DNA of 64,000 bases from Ophiosphaerella korrae (GCA_028456385.1 JALNQF010000013.1:248001-312000); one strand, 5' to 3'. Positions 44,744 to 57,121 are shown, numbered from the stretch's first letter. Program-made: numbers and translations. The notes: generated by a model not told the origin, from the sequence alone.

Positions 44744-46830
44744 AATGGTATTGGTCGGCCTAGCAAGATACGCACGGCACGTTTCGGGGTGGTGGAGTCT
44801 AACATCCTAGATACATTCACAGCACAGCAGCGTCTCCACTAGCGCCTTGGCACACTTACACCTTACCTGTTCGCTGCAGACTATATCTCTCGACGTGCCT
44901 TTCCACTTTACTTACACTACACTTTTTCGACTTAACTATGATACCTCCTTATTTTTCTGAGTGCCCATAAATTTCAGACTGCCCAAGTTAGTGTCAGAGA
45001 CGGCTCATGGATAGATCTCTTAGATCAGAGCTTCCATTATCAGTATTATCCCCAGTATACCTTATTTACGTCTTTCTCATTAAATCATATCATATTTCAT
45101 AAGATTCTATATCAAATCGCCTCAAGTCTTTGTCCTCATAGTATCAAACCGCTTCAAAAAAGCTCCGACTCCCTCGTCAGCGACTGAACCAACTTATCCG
45201 CATACCGCCTTATCCCCTGTGCTCCTCTAAACGCACAACCCAAGTATCCTTGCGTCAAATCCTTTGGAATATCACACCTTTCAAATAAATGGAGATACCT
45301 TGCCCGACCCTCAGCGGCTTCTGGATCCCAGTTCGTCATCTCCTTCGTCATGCTCAAAATCATTATCATGGGCGCGGCAGGCACAAGGTAGAATATGGCC
45401 AGCAAGGCAACTGTACTATGCGTTTGAATCGTTCGAGACATATCCGATCATGAGCCCCACTGGTCTATGAGTTCTGAGAAGGCCTTTTTGAAGAGTACCT
45501 GTTTGGGTACGCGGAAGAAGAACTTTGTGTATTCGCCTGCTTTAAAGAAGTGAGATGCTGGCATTAGGTGCCAGGTGTATAAAAGACGAAGGTAGGTTGC
45601 GATGCTCTAATCGTCCTTTTGCGAGGCGATGCGTGTAGCGACGCTGCTGACGAAGGACGACAGTTGTCAAACTTTTCGTCGTAACCATAGGGCTTCATAC
45701 GTTGATATATTTTCTCGGCTGCTAAAGTTAGATGGGGTAGTCACCGTACGCCATGGCCGGATCTGACATATCTGTATCCCAGATCTGCTGATTTGTCAGG
45801 TAGCTGTAACCAACCTCCTTCGATTTAGCATGGTCCTTCTCACCCACCTGATTCGTCGATCACTGCCTAATGTACATTATTATCTCCCCCCGTACTTGGT
45901 ATGTGTTGTATGTGTATGGGCCTATTGAAAAACCCCAGTGTTCGGCCATTTGTAAATGGCTCAACGTTTTCAACATGACACCTTTCGGACCTCTCGTTTC
46001 CATCCATTTGCGGAGAGGATGATACTTTACATAAATGACATGTTTGTGGCCCTTGGTGTTGGTTTCTGTAAAACCTATAGGTGCCAAGGCTGAAGGTGAG
46101 GTAGCCGTGGTCGAGAAGATGGGCAAAGCTGGATGAATTAATTTGATAATACAGACTGATAGGACTACCGTTCGGTGCCTAGGTACGCTCTAACCAGGAC
46201 AAGCCAGTATTATGGTGACTCAAGAGTGAGGCTCTGCATCTGGGTGAAAGGCTCCATTTGTAACTCCCTCTACCTCACTTCCAAGGTTGACACTATGAAT
46301 GAGTCAAGCCACCACAACCCAATAGGCGGAGCTTGCAGGTGCGGGAAGTAACCCCTCAAAACCCCACTTTTTCATATTACTCAAAGTATTTTGGAGACGG
46401 CCATCAGCATTTCATTGGAGCGGATCGTTTGATGGCTGCAGTTGTGGTGCTTCAAATTGGGGTCCAAATGGCGAACGTCACCATTGGCAGCCGGGAAGGC
46501 GGGAACAACAGCTGCAGCTGAGATCTGTAGTTATCTGTAGATAGTGATTGCGTGTTTGATCGAAGCCATGCAGAGAAAGCCGTCACTCCGCAGTTTGCTG
46601 TTCTTCCATAAGCTTGGTAAACTAGGTGTAGAGAATGAGCGTTTCACTTCTAAAAGACTCCAGTTGTCTCGAATTATGGCATGACTATAACTATGTCGAT
46701 TGAGCCCCCATTTTCTAGCCTCGACGCCCTCGATAAGCAACTTCTCGGGTCGTCGAGCTTGCCTGTGCAGAATGGAGAAATCCATCATGTACCTGACTAG
46801 CCAAGTATTCCTCTCGACGAGAGAGAAATT
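44744..46830. other. AT-rich decayed region with frame remnants
   Basis: No intact gene. Two minus-strand frames look partly protein-like: 45154-45441 (hydrophobic start, then a YLHLFERCDIPKDL-like stretch) and 45860-46126 (with HKHVIYVKYHPLRKW and EHWGFSIGPYTYN). They are interrupted by stops and may be remains of one or two genes. I do not recognise them. The region borders the broken DUF6601 gene on its right. Confidence 0.35.
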
Positions 46831-47894
46831 CAAGTCTTCTCGGAGGTTGAACTAAGCACGAAAGGCCTAGACAATATGCGCGACTAGCTATAGGTATGTA
46901 ATTTGAAGGAGAGCAAGCGTATTGACACATTACACCAACAAGTTCTTAAAAGAAGAACAGTGTTGCCGTCGGAAGATCCAGCTTTATATCTAGTATGGTT
47001 TAAAGACAACGTGTTCATCAAGCCACTGCCTCCGGCATTGCTAAATTTCGACTTCTGGGCACAATACCTTACTGTTGTGAGATCGTGAGCTTAGGAATGA
47101 ATGGGAGATGATCATTGATTCTAAGTAACTACAAAAGAGATGGTTTATATATCTACGTGAGATCACCAGATCTTTTAGTTTCTCCTGTTCCGTTCAGGTT
47201 CCGTACTCATCTGATCTTAGCTCCGGCTGTAGAGCTTCGTATTGTGCCGAAGACCGTTGATCTCTTGCAGGGATCGTTGAGCTCTTGCAACACTTACAGG
47301 GCGCAGAGGGCAGTTCTGACACTCGGGTTTCTCCGGTCACATGGCTTTCTAATTCGGCATCGATCTGATCTCAAAGTCGCCTTGGACACCGGGCTTTTAC
47401 CAGAAACCGTAAATTAGCTATAGTGGGAGCGTTTTATATGCTCTTTTCGGCACTTGGAATACCGGGAGGTTGCAAAACGATACCATTTCGGCCAGCTTCG
47501 ACTCAGCAGATTGAATAATTTGATTCGCTTTCTGCATCCTCGTGGGCCGCTCGACATGGGGAATAATCGACATTATTATACGACTCACTGGTATACGGCA
47601 GCATTTCTCAAACAGTTCGTAGGGCTGGGTTTGTTTGTATTCGCCTCGGTGTCCTTGTTACTCTCAGCTATGCAGGTTATCTTGAGTTTACTGGAGGAGC
47701 CTGAGACACGAGCGTGGGTAGCAAATACTTCTAGTATGTCTTTTGCATTCTGGGGCTTTTGCGTGTTGGTGCTTGTCAGCCTAGCATTGTGTGGATTGCT
47801 TCTCATAGCAGGCCCGATCATCTACACGTCGACACAACAGATGTGTGGTTACCAGCAGAAAAAAAAAGGGATAGGTCACATGCTGAAGAGGTGA
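46831..47894 (+). pseudogene. Broken DUF6601-type membrane protein gene
   Basis: Pieces of one family appear in order on the plus strand: LHQQVLKRRTVLPSED, then PALYLVWFKDNVFIKPLPPA and FDFWAQYL (46903-47088, one frame); then ALTL-like GFLRSHGFLIRHRSDLKVA and LDTGLLPETVN (47250-47414, another frame); then YHFGQLRLSRLNNLIRF and two or three membrane helices near the end (47454-47894). In-frame stops break it: TAG at 46885 and 46891, and TAG at 47415 and 47421. Both pairs read TAG-CTA-TAG, and by family comparison these sites usually hold Trp, so TGG-to-TAG (G to A) changes fit. The two halves are also in different frames between about 47088 and 47250, with several stops. An intron cannot explain all stops. 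Function of DUF6601 proteins is unknown. Confidence 0.7.
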
Positions 47895-48317
47895 AGAAGG
47901 ATGCTGGTGGCGCATAGGAGAAATATACCCAGGCAGTGGTAACAAAGACCCGAATCCGATGACCCTGGTGCCTACTGGGAACTACCTGAGCCAGGTTCCG
48001 TGACCTGAGAGAAGAGTTCCAAATGTTGACAATATGTAGGCGGCAGTGTGGATAATACTCTAGATCAGGCGGTAGTGTAGGCGACAATCAAATGCATCAG
48101 GCGGCGAGTGAACGTCACGCACGTGCTAGCGTATGACACTGCAACTATTCAAGTTTAGTGCGGTTCTTTGTGCCCCTCCATAGCAACTTCGACCCCCAAA
48201 ATCTAAGCTGTGCTGCCACTAATAATACAAACACACCGACCTCCCCGCAACTCAAATTTCAACCCTAAACTCCTACTCTTCCTCAACACATCTCCCCTGT
48301 CCCTATCGGCCTACAAT
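47895..48317. other. Intergenic region upstream of RanBP1
   Basis: A 0.42 kb space; the last 120 bases are C/T/A-rich as expected for promoter and 5' UTR. No gene is supported. Confidence 0.4.
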
Positions 48318-49233
48318 ATGTCTGACGCCGCTAAACCAGACCCCGCCGCCGACCAGGCCGCCAACCCTGCCGCAACACTGGTGAAGGATGAGACTGCCAA
48401 AGTCACCACTGACATCGCCGCCAACAAGCCCGAGACAATCGAGAAAAAGGACGACAAGCCAGCCACCGAGAAGGCGACCGATGCTGCTGCCGCCGCCGTG
48501 ACTACAGCCAAGGACAGCGTCTTCTCCATGTTTGGTGGCGGCCCAAAGAAGGCGAAGAAGGAAGAGGTTGACGACGCAGATGAGCCATCAGGTGCTACAA
48601 AGAAGCCTGAGGCGGTAAGTTTTTGTTCTCTAGGGACATCTGAATCGGCCTGACATGATGTAGGAGGACGATCCCGAAAAGGAAGAGCCCGATGTCGAAT
48701 TCGCACCCGTTGTCCACCTCACCGAGAAAGTCGACACTAAGACCAACGAAGAGCTTGAGGAGCAAGTCTTCAAGATGCGCGCCAAGTTGTTCAAGTTTGA
48801 CAGGGAGTCGCGGGAGTGGAAGGAGAGGGGCACAGGCGACGTCCGATTACTGAAGCACAAGGAGAATGGCAAGACTCGCCTTGTTATGCGACGAGACAAG
48901 ACCCTCAAGGTTTGCGCCAACCACTACGGTATGATACCCAGATGCGATATGCAAAGGCATATGCTAAAGCAGGCGCAGTTGTACCGGATATGAAGCTTTC
49001 GCCCAACGTCGGCAGCGACCGCAGCTGGGTCTGGAATGCTGCCGCCGACGTCAGTGAGGGTGAGCCCGAGGCTCAGACCTTGGCTATTCGCTTTGGTAAT
49101 AGTGAGAGTAAGTGACCATGTTTGATGGTTTCGTGGAGAGCAGGCTAACGTGATAACACTAGACGCCAATGCGTTCAAAGAGGCGTTCATCAAGGCACAA
49201 CAAGAGAACGAGGCGCTGTTCAAGACGGATTAG
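48318..49233 (+). CDS. yrb1: Ran-binding protein 1 (Ran-specific GTPase-activating cofactor)
   Basis: Exons 48318-48614, 48664-48928, 48979-49107 and 49163-49233; introns of 49, 50 and 55 nt; 253 aa. The N-terminal 100 residues are Ala/Lys/Asp-rich and low in complexity with [10 protein letters not shown] near residue 70. The RanBD follows: [59 protein letters not shown] and [20 protein letters not shown], ending with the [15 protein letters not shown] helix. The WKERG and RLVMRRD blocks are those that grip Ran-GTP. The protein stimulates RanGAP and frees Ran from export complexes at the cytosolic face of nuclear pores. Confidence 0.96.
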
Positions 49234-49645
49234 TCGGTAATGCGTAGAGAAAGGAAAAATATGCACGCATAACAGCAATGACGTGCCGGGATGGTATCAT
49301 AACACGGTGGTAGAGGGCCTTTCATACCTGCACATAGTAGATAGTTTACAACAATAGCCGGGCTACAGCCAACGGCATTCCCCATTAATATGCGCATTGC
49401 GTTGTCATGCGACGAGACTCAGAACCACTGCGATTTCGGCCAATGAATGCACAGCGCGCAGGAACACGAAGTATTTCCGCCTCCCACTTCCGAAGTCAGT
49501 AACCAACGCACGAGCCAATTAGCCGAGTCGCGCCCGTTTACCACAGCAATCGAGTGCGACAACAGCTACAAGAAACTGCCACAGCCCCCCCTCTCTTTGA
49601 TTTCGATACTTCGCAAGGAGACGCGCACTCGCACAACTAGACAAG
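49234..49645. other. Intergenic region upstream of TAF14
   Basis: A 0.41 kb space between two plus-strand housekeeping genes. It holds the 3' UTR of one and the promoter of the other. No gene or repeat seen. Confidence 0.4.
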
Positions 49646-50573
49646 ATGCCAGAAATCAAACGATGGGTCAAACTCATCACCCACCAGAAGCCCATGTGCG
49701 TATTGGACGCGCGCCATAACATGCGCGCGCCGCTTAGAGAGCCCGCGATGAATATGTCGCTGACTTCTTGTGTGCTAGCAACGAGCCGTCGCCTGTTGAG
49801 GGCTACCCGATGCGAACATGGAGCATAGAGATCTGGCTGCTAGATGATCAGGGCAACGAGGTCATGCCAAATGTCTTCGAGAAAGCGACATACAACCTCC
49901 ATCCGTCATTCGACAAAAACAAACAGGGTATGCGCGCCTGGTAACATTATCAGCCATGGAGCCAATGCTAATGTAGAAAATATAGTCTTTAAGAAGCCAC
50001 CATTTCGCATCGAGGAGAAGGGTTGGGGAGAATTCGACATGAGCATCGTACTGTCAACCGTCCACAAGGGCGGCGAGCATTCTATGGAGCACGACCTCAA
50101 TTTCCAGTCTGAGCGCTACGAGGCCAAACACCAAGTGGTGAGTACCCACGCATGTTTGAGGCATCAAGGAGATTAGTTGCTCACATCTTGACCTCAGGTC
50201 TTCAAGAACCCAAAGCCCGAGCTGCTTGCGCTCCTGCAGGAATCTGGCGCCGCCGATGCGAACGGTGTGCGCGCCAAGGACGCGAGCAAGAAGAAGAACC
50301 GCAAGGATAAGAACGTTGACATGGAGAAGCTTGCCGACGGTCTGCAGAAGCTGAGTGAAGACGACCTACTCCACGTCGTCACTATGGTCCACGACAATAA
50401 GACAAGCGAGACCTACACCAAGAACGACGTCGAGAGTATGTCACACCTATCTCGGTAACTACTCAGATTGCTAACAAACTACAGATGGCGAATTCCATGT
50501 TGACCTCTACACGCTGCCTGATTCGCTGGTTAAAATGCTGTGGGACTTCACTGCGTCCAAGACCGATTTGTAG
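49646..50573 (+). CDS. taf14: YEATS-domain protein TAF14
   Basis: Exons 49646-49695, 49779-49927, 49986-50137, 50198-50435 and 50485-50573; introns of 83, 58, 60 and 49 nt; 225 aa, close to yeast Taf14 (244). The YEATS domain occupies about residues 1-125: RTWSIEIWLLDDQGNEVMP, YNLHPSFDKNKQ, PPFRIEEKGWGEFDM and HDLNFQSERYEAK. The GWGEFD loop is part of the acyl-lysine-reading pocket. A Lys-rich linker (DASKKKNRKDKN) precedes a C-terminal extra-terminal-like domain (LADGLQKLSEDDLLHVVTMV, FHVDLYTLPDSLVKMLWDF) that binds partner proteins. Yeast Taf14 is shared by TFIID, TFIIF, SWI/SNF, INO80 and NuA3. Confidence 0.95.
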
Positions 50574-51129
50574 ACATGCTTCCGCTATGTCTCGACAGCG
50601 AGGCGAACACAAGTTAAGACCCAGCGCTTTATAACCGTAACTCGATACCTATTTATTTGGGAGAGGGCGGTAGCACCTACGAAAAGGCTCCTTTCATAGC
50701 CTTGATTTTTTGCCCTTTTTGACCTCTTTTCTCAAAGACCGAAGACTAGCTACAGTCCGCTGACTCTCTGTATCGCCACTGCGCCTAGGCGAACTCAGAC
50801 ATGCAGCGCGGATAATAATCCACATCCTCCCTTTCACCTCTTTTTAGTTTGCTTAAAGAGCTAGGAGTTTGGGCAAAAGCATGATTGACATGCACATAGG
50901 ACAGGCGCTGGGCGGGATGATCACGCTATAGGTAATGGATCGGAATGAATTATATACTGAATTCCTGTGTATCATGCTTGATTACTTTGACTTTGTTGTT
51001 TGCTTGCCTGACGTGTCGATTTTGTTTGTGGTGCGACCCCTGGCGCTTTGTCAGCTAAACCTAAAGGCAGCGCTATCTTACACGACGCAATACCCCATCA
51101 CCACACCCGCAACGCTCCTCCCACCTCAT
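50574..51129. other. Convergent 3' intergenic region
   Basis: A 0.56 kb space between TAF14 and the following minus-strand gene. No gene or repeat was recognised. Confidence 0.4.
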
Positions 51130-53822
51130 TCACCCAGCACTCAACCACAACGTAACCTGATTAATCAACGTGTCTCTCTCTATCCTCCTCTCCGCCGCAC
51201 CGATCTTCCTCCCTCCAAGCTCCAGCTCCGCCGCCTGCGCTTCAGACGCAACCGTCTCTACCCTCCGCCACTCCAGCTCCTCACGATCCCACGTGGCATG
51301 TCTCCGGATCTTGGGCGACACATTTGCAGCCATAAGTCTCTGGAGAAACGTGCCATTCCCCCTTTGCTTCAGGCGCGCAGCGATCTGCGCGGACGAGACG
51401 GACGGCGAAGCGCAGAACAGGACGGTGTCGTAGGCGCAAAGTTCAAGCAGGTGTGCTTTGACGCAGCGGCTGAAGGCGTGTTCTTGGTTTGCGCGTTGGC
51501 GGTAGAGGAGGATTTTGCTGAGGCGGTGGCGCAGTCTAATGTGTAAGTCGTAGATATATATGGCGCAGCGGTTTGCTCTGCTAGTGAAGTGCATGTAACG
51601 GTTGATGAACTTGCTGGATTTGCGGAGCTGGATTCTGAGGGCAATGATGGCTGTTTCAGAGTTGAAGACTTCGCGCTGGACCTGGGCGATGAAGAGGTTA
51701 GTAGGCTGGTGGTGCTCGTGCTGCATTTCGTGCTGTATCCCCTGCTGCATACGTATTCGATGCTGGACGTTGACAAAGATTGGTTCGTATAGTGATGTTA
51801 TACGCGCTATTTCTTTTCCTATCTTACGAACACGGTTTACCATTTCCTCCATAGTCTCGGGGCCGACGAAGTTCTCGCTGGAGTCACTTTTGACCTTTCG
51901 TATCGTTAGTGCCTTAGGGAGGCGGCGGTTGGACTGCGTGCGTGTCAGAAATATCTCGCTTGTTGCACACAGTCTACATAGACGATCGGAATGCGATGAC
52001 ACCCCATTACTAAGCCCCATCTAACTTACCTACCTCTGCGGTTGATTTTTTGTCTTTCCCTATTGAAACTGTCCAGAACCGGGAAAATGGAACGTCGATT
52101 ACAGTCTTACGCACTTGGGTCACTTTTTGGTCTTTAAGTGATTGGTGGTAGCGTGTGCGAGTCAGTCCCCCCTCAGCAAGAGCACCAAAGCTATGTCTGA
52201 AAACAGCAACATATTTTGTATCCAACTCAGTGCCTTGTTGTGACTCCGCTGGGGCTGAATTTGTCGGCATCGAGTCAACTGTACTAGGTATTATACCGAG
52301 CTCCCAGCCCCAGGTGTTACTTTTGTTCAGTGATTTTAGTTTTTCGAGCTTGTTCTGCTCCCCCCATCCCTCAGCATGGGTGCTTAGATTGGGCGAAATG
52401 AAGAATTGTATGTTATCACCATCTCGTACAACCGGCGTGAGGGCCGTTGAGAAATCGCCTGGACCTTCGAATGCGCTTGTGGCATCTTCCATACGAATGG
52501 GCACCTCCTCACTTTCGGGAACTGGGTCTAATGACAATAACCCAGCCTTCTTTCCCCAGCCCCCACCTCCACTGAGGACGCGATGCAAGCGTGCTCCTGC
52601 TGAGAGTGTGCTTGGTACGAGTCTATTCCATTCAACCGGATCACTCTGCCACAGGCGCTCCCATAACGCCTCTTTCAACTCAATTCCTTTCTTATTCTGG
52701 ACCAAACTCTTTTTCTTGGAAAGGAGATTCATTGTCAAGCTGATGCTGTTCCATGAGCTTGGGATCACCAAGGCCCATGCTGTAGTTGGTTGTGCCGGCT
52801 CTCCTCGCGATTCAAAGTATTTGGGGACTACTGTTTCCAGCTCTGAAGATGCAGGTACAGTCGTATCCTCATTGCCCTTGTCGACGACAAGCCTGCGAAT
52901 TATGTTACCCATGCAGCCTTCGACTCGGCGAGGCATGGTTAAAGGTAAGAGTGGAATGGACAATGCTGAATTTTTCTGCCGCGAGGAACCGTCGGATGTG
53001 TTGATCTTGATACCATGATGAGAAACGTCAGCTTGATGCTCCAGCTTGGGAAGATTCTCTTCACCAACAAAACTCCATCGCGATAGGTACATAGTAGCAG
53101 GGGTCCCAGTTTGAAACACAGTATTGGCGAGTGGGAGTCGCCATGTTTCGTAAGAAAAGCCGTCTTTCAATTTCTTGGAGAAAACAAAATCGATAGCGCC
53201 CCTTTCAGGGGACCTTGGAGATGTTGATGGCTCCGAGGAAGTGGCTGGAAGCATCGCATAAGCGATACCTTCGAACCCTGTTTCGCCGATAGGTGGCTCT
53301 ATGGTGCGCTGCTTAGCTTCATTATGTAACGTAGTTTTGCTCTCGAAGGCGCGGCCTGTAGGTAGCCTATCAACTACAGCACAGAGAGTGTGAATAGTTT
53401 GACACTCGGGAGAGGCGTTGCTGTAGGCTTGACGGATAGCTTTTTCAATGAAATCGTTCTCTTTGAGCAGCCAGGAAGCAAAAGATGGTGTGACCAAAAG
53501 GACCAAAAAGTTGTTTCTGGTCACGTACTCTGAGCGAACAGGATCAATGTGTTTTATGATGTCGTCAGGTTGCTAAAATATCAGTAGTGGCTCAAAAGTG
53601 AACACTGCCGTGGGTTCTCACAATATGTGGCACTGAACCAGGAATCAAGATAGCACTATTGAGAGGCTGTATAACTCCAGTGGCTTGGGTAGATTTTGTT
53701 GCTTTCATGCGAATTGTGGTAGTGATGCCCGGCCGCAAGGGCCGCTGTGGGTGACATAGCGAGCCAATGGCAGCATGGGCACCTCTACCGACTTGCCGTT
53801 GTCGAGTGAGCCAAGGAAGCAT
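51130..53822 (-). CDS. Large probable mitochondrial protein, family not recognised
   Basis: Model: exons 53622-53822, 52034-53572 and 51130-51933, all phase 0, giving 847 aa. The first intron (49 nt, GTGAGA..TTTTAG) is clear. The second (donor GTAGGT at 52033) has two in-frame acceptors, 51934 (CACGCAG, intron 100 nt) and 51895 (ACGAAAG after CACTAACG, 139 nt); the latter gives 834 aa. The N-terminus MLPWLTRQRQVGRGAHAAIG is basic and Ser/Arg-rich without acids, like a mitochondrial presequence. The middle starts RNNFLVLLVTPSFASWLLKE and is alpha/beta-like. The C-terminal part is strongly helical and basic (RANRCAIYIYDLHIRLRHRL, RRIERDTLINQVTLWLSAG). An alternative is two genes, the second starting at 52020 with no gap; the exact phase match favours one. 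Function unknown. Confidence 0.65.
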
Positions 53823-54259
53823 TGGCCGGAGTTCAATTGACGACAGTGACACTTGCAAAGGTGTTGATTGCAATCCACCTTTGAGATGAGACCAAAACCT
53901 GGGGGAGAGCTTGGCTTGGCAAATGATGGATGAGTCAGCAGAGGTACAGGCAAGGGCGAAGGGTGATAGACGGAGTAGCCGCTAGTGCCACTCTCCTGAC
54001 ATTGGTGACATCTGGCCGTCCAAGCAATCCGCCTGTTCACCTGTGTCCCATTTACCGCCCCCAACTAATATCAGACGAAACACCCAGGCTTAGGCTCCCG
54101 TGTGCACCGACGACACCGTTTTGGAGCGCCGGCCTGGCCCCGTTCGACTTTGTCTTCCTTACGCCGACGCCAGGACTATATCATCCTCTCATGCACAATT
54201 TGTAGACGACCCAATCCCGGCGACCGTGGTTCGCCTGCTTTCCTACTTCTTCTGCCAAA
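53823..54259. other. Divergent promoter region
   Basis: A 0.44 kb space between the mitochondrial-like protein gene and the MNN9-type gene. Both promoters lie here. No gene is supported. Confidence 0.4.
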
Positions 54260-55415
54260 ATGTCACGCTCCTTCCGACGCTCGAATCCCATCACCATTGT
54301 CCTTGCCGGCATCCTCTGCGTAGGCTTCTTCGTTTTCTTCTTCTCCGGGGGTGATGCGCCCACGATTGGCAAGTCTCGCGGAGCAGGAGAGACGGCCTCG
54401 AGTCCATTATCCCCGCCGTCCCTGCCCTTCCGCAAATCCAAAGGGAACGCACCACAAGCGGCGCCGCCAGTCGTACACTATTATATGAACAATGTCACCA
54501 CGTCACGCACACCCATCGAGAATGAGGAGACGGTTTTGATTCTTACACCCATGGCGCGCTTCTACCAGGAATATTGGGACAACCTGGCGAAACTCACCTA
54601 CCCACATAATCTTATATCTCTGGGTTTCATAATACCCAAGACCAAAGAGGGCAATGTTGCTTATGCGGCGCTCCAGGCCGAAGTGGCCAAGACACAGTCA
54701 GGGCCTAAGAACAAGCGCTACGCTGCTGTAACTATCCTTCGCCAGGACACCGAATCTCCCTTACAGAGCCAGGCTGAGGCCGAGCGACACAAGCTGGAGA
54801 ATCAGAAGGCGCGCCGCGCAGCCATGGCGAAAGCGCGAAATTCTCTGCTCTTCACAACCATGGGCCCAAGTACGTCCTGGATCTTGTGGATGGATGCTGA
54901 CATCATCGAAACTCCACCCTCCCTGATTCAAGATCTTGCAGGCTACGACGTACCCATTATCGTACCCAACTGCTTCCAGAGGTACTACAACGAGGAGAAG
55001 AAGACCAACGATATCCGCGAGTACGATTTCAACAACTGGATTGACAGCCCCACCGCGAGGGAGCTGGGCGCAAAGATGGGCAAGGACGATATCCTGCTCG
55101 AGGGTTATGCTGAGATGCCTACATATCGTAGCTTGATGTCGAAGATGTATGACAAAGCTGCAGACCCGGCAACCAAGATTGAGCTGGACGGTGTAGGCGG
55201 CGCGACCCTGCTCGTCAAGTCAGATGTCCATCGGGACGGCGCCATGTTCCCACCATTCGCATTCTACCATCTTATTGAGACGGAAGGCTTTGCAAAGATG
55301 GCGAATCGACTGAACTGGAAAAGTTATGGTCTGCCAAACTACCTCGTAAGTTGCAGCCCTTGGTTGATGGAACGTGCTGTGTTAATGTGAATAGGTGTAC
55401 CACTACAATGAATAA
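54260..55415 (+). CDS. Mannan polymerase subunit, MNN9/ANP1/VAN1 family (GT62)
   Basis: Exons 54260-55345 and 55395-55415 around a 49-nt intron (GTAAGT..AATAG); 368 aa. The last exon is just VYHYNE plus stop, completing the LPNYLVYHYNE ending typical of Mnn9. It is a type II Golgi protein with one helix at residues 11-30 (ITIVLAGILCVGFFVFFF). The lumenal GT62 domain shows VLILTPMARFYQEYWDNLAK, the DxD site WILWMDADI near residue 210, YDVPIIVPNCFQRYY and GVGGATLLVKSDVHRDGAMF followed by PPFAFYHLIETEGF. Members build the alpha-1,6-mannose backbone of N-glycan outer chains. The short, helix-proximal stem and ending point to MNN9 rather than ANP1 or VAN1, but I cannot exclude the others. Confidence 0.93.
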
Positions 55416-56087
55416 AGGACATGATGTAAGGTGGGACTCTTAGGGCGAAGTTGGTGGTCATTGGGCGGCGTTCATGGGACCATATTGCAATGCTCCAAAA
55501 CAATATCCAACAACTGGGCAGTCTTTTTACATGTACTACATAGCGCATTTTTGCAATGTCTACAGGCTTGCTGGCAGGGGTTATACCAGCAGGGATTTTA
55601 GGGCATCATGTTCCAATAGAATTTTAGCGAAGATATTTGATAGAGTTGATCAAGATGGTTCCATGCAAACGGGACCACACTTGGACATTTTCTCGAAGAA
55701 CGGAGCTTTAGCCCCATCTAGGCCCACAGCTGCCGCTCTTGCGTCAATTCATCCTACGATGCTGCTCCCATCTTCCGCTATCCTACTATCTACACAATCT
55801 CCTCAGCCGTCCTCAAAATTAGCGTGCCGGTGACCGCTTTATCTGGATATGCAGGTGATCGGGGAGTTTCTTGTAGTGAGCTACTCCGTACTTAGACCCA
55901 AGCTACCGGGTGATCCTCAGAACAGCCTCACGAGGACAGGCACGAGCGGCTTTCAGCTACTCGGAGAGATGAAGCCGGACACATTGTGCTGCTAACAACA
56001 CTAAACACCGTCGTAATAATCGTTAATTGCTAAAGAGACAGGACAATCCGCACACACTCGACCAAGAGCGCAGAAAAGGAGCTAGCC
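55416..56087. other. Intergenic region
   Basis: A 0.67 kb space between two plus-strand genes. No gene or repeat is supported. Confidence 0.4.
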
Positions 56088-56864
56088 ATGGCCGACGGAC
56101 CCCGCCGGCAGACATCCGAACGAGAGTCTCTCCACCAAGCCCCAGCTGCACAGGACCCCATAGCAAAAAACCTCGACTCACCATTGCCGCCAGCATCTGC
56201 TCGCGGCCTAGACTCGATCCCCACACCCACCGAACCATTACCCCCAGCCACCGCCCAAGATGCCCCAACAACCACACGGTCAACCCCCAGCCAACGCACC
56301 GCCGAGCGTGAAGCCGCCGCCGTAGAACAACGCGACCACTCGCGCTGGCGCACCTTCTTCGACAAATACGGCAGTGTCGAGCTCGAAAACAAAGGAAGCG
56401 TCGCCCGCGACCACCTCGCCCTCGGTACACACGCCACACTGCACCACACTACAATTCCCTCCTCGGCTAACCTCCCCACAGAACGCACCTTCCTCGCCTG
56501 GCTCCGCACCTCCCTCTCCTTCGCGTCAATCGGCATAGCAATCACCCAGCTCTTCCGCCTCAACACGTCGCTTGCGCCCCCAAAAAACCGCGTCTCGCCC
56601 TCCGCTCAGTCCATCTTCTCCGCCCCCGTCGAGCAGAAACTGCGGCGCCTCGGGAAGCCACTGGGCGCCACTTTTATTGGGATTTCCATCGTCATGCTGT
56701 TGATTGGGTTTCATCGCTATTTCGAGGTCCAGCATTATATTATACGCGGGAAGTTTCCAGCGAGTAGGGGTAGTGTCGTGCTGGTTAGCGGGATTGCGGG
56801 CGCGCTGATTGTGAGCGCTTTGGTGGTCATTTTGGTAACGGCTGAGGGGGCGCTTGAGACGTGA
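56088..56864 (+). CDS. DUF202-family membrane protein
   Basis: Exons 56088-56424 and 56482-56864 around a 57-nt intron (GTACAC..CCACAG); 239 aa. The junction gives [20 protein letters not shown], the defining DUF202 opening (D-x-L-A-x-E-R-T-x-L-A-W-x-R). Three membrane helices follow: the end of that block ([12 protein letters not shown]), then [20 protein letters not shown] and a C-terminal one ([20 protein letters not shown]). The first 95 residues are Pro/Thr-rich and disordered. Small DUF202 proteins include the Vtc1 subunit type, but polyphosphate-related function is not implied here. The intron is a multiple of three and stop-free, so retention would insert 19 residues into the conserved block. 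Confidence 0.9.
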   Translation: MADGPRRQTSERESLHQAPAAQDPIAKNLDSPLPPASARGLDSIPTPTEPLPPATAQDAPTTTRSTPSQRTAEREAAAVEQRDHSRWRTFFDKYGSVELENKGSVARDHLALGTHATLHHTTIPSSANLPTERTFLAWLRTSLSFASIGIAITQLFRLNTSLAPPKNRVSPSAQSIFSAPVEQKLRRLGKPLGATFIGISIVMLLIGFHRYFEVQHYIIRGKFPASRGSVVLVSGIAGALIVSALVVILVTAEGALET

Positions 56865-57121
56865 GATGTGGTGGATCGATTAAAAGGGGGAGGATGGGAA
56901 CGATTGAGGCTTACCGGTTGTTGCTTGATCGGTAATAGTTGAGGAAGGTTGAGATTAGGTCACGAGTGACACATGGACGACTTTTGGTGGGTATCTCGGT
57001 GTTCATATTTCTCCATCTATCTGTGAGGCGAATCTTGGTCTTGTTTAAACGCATATTTCACCATTTTCCGCTGCATCCTTGCACATGTTCCTCCCCTGGC
57101 CTTTCCGCCATTCTCTTGACT

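Noticed and set aside
53592..53873. Separate small gene at the 5' end of the mitochondrial-like protein
   Set aside because: It joins in phase through a canonical 49-nt intron to the long downstream frame, so it is the first exon of that gene.
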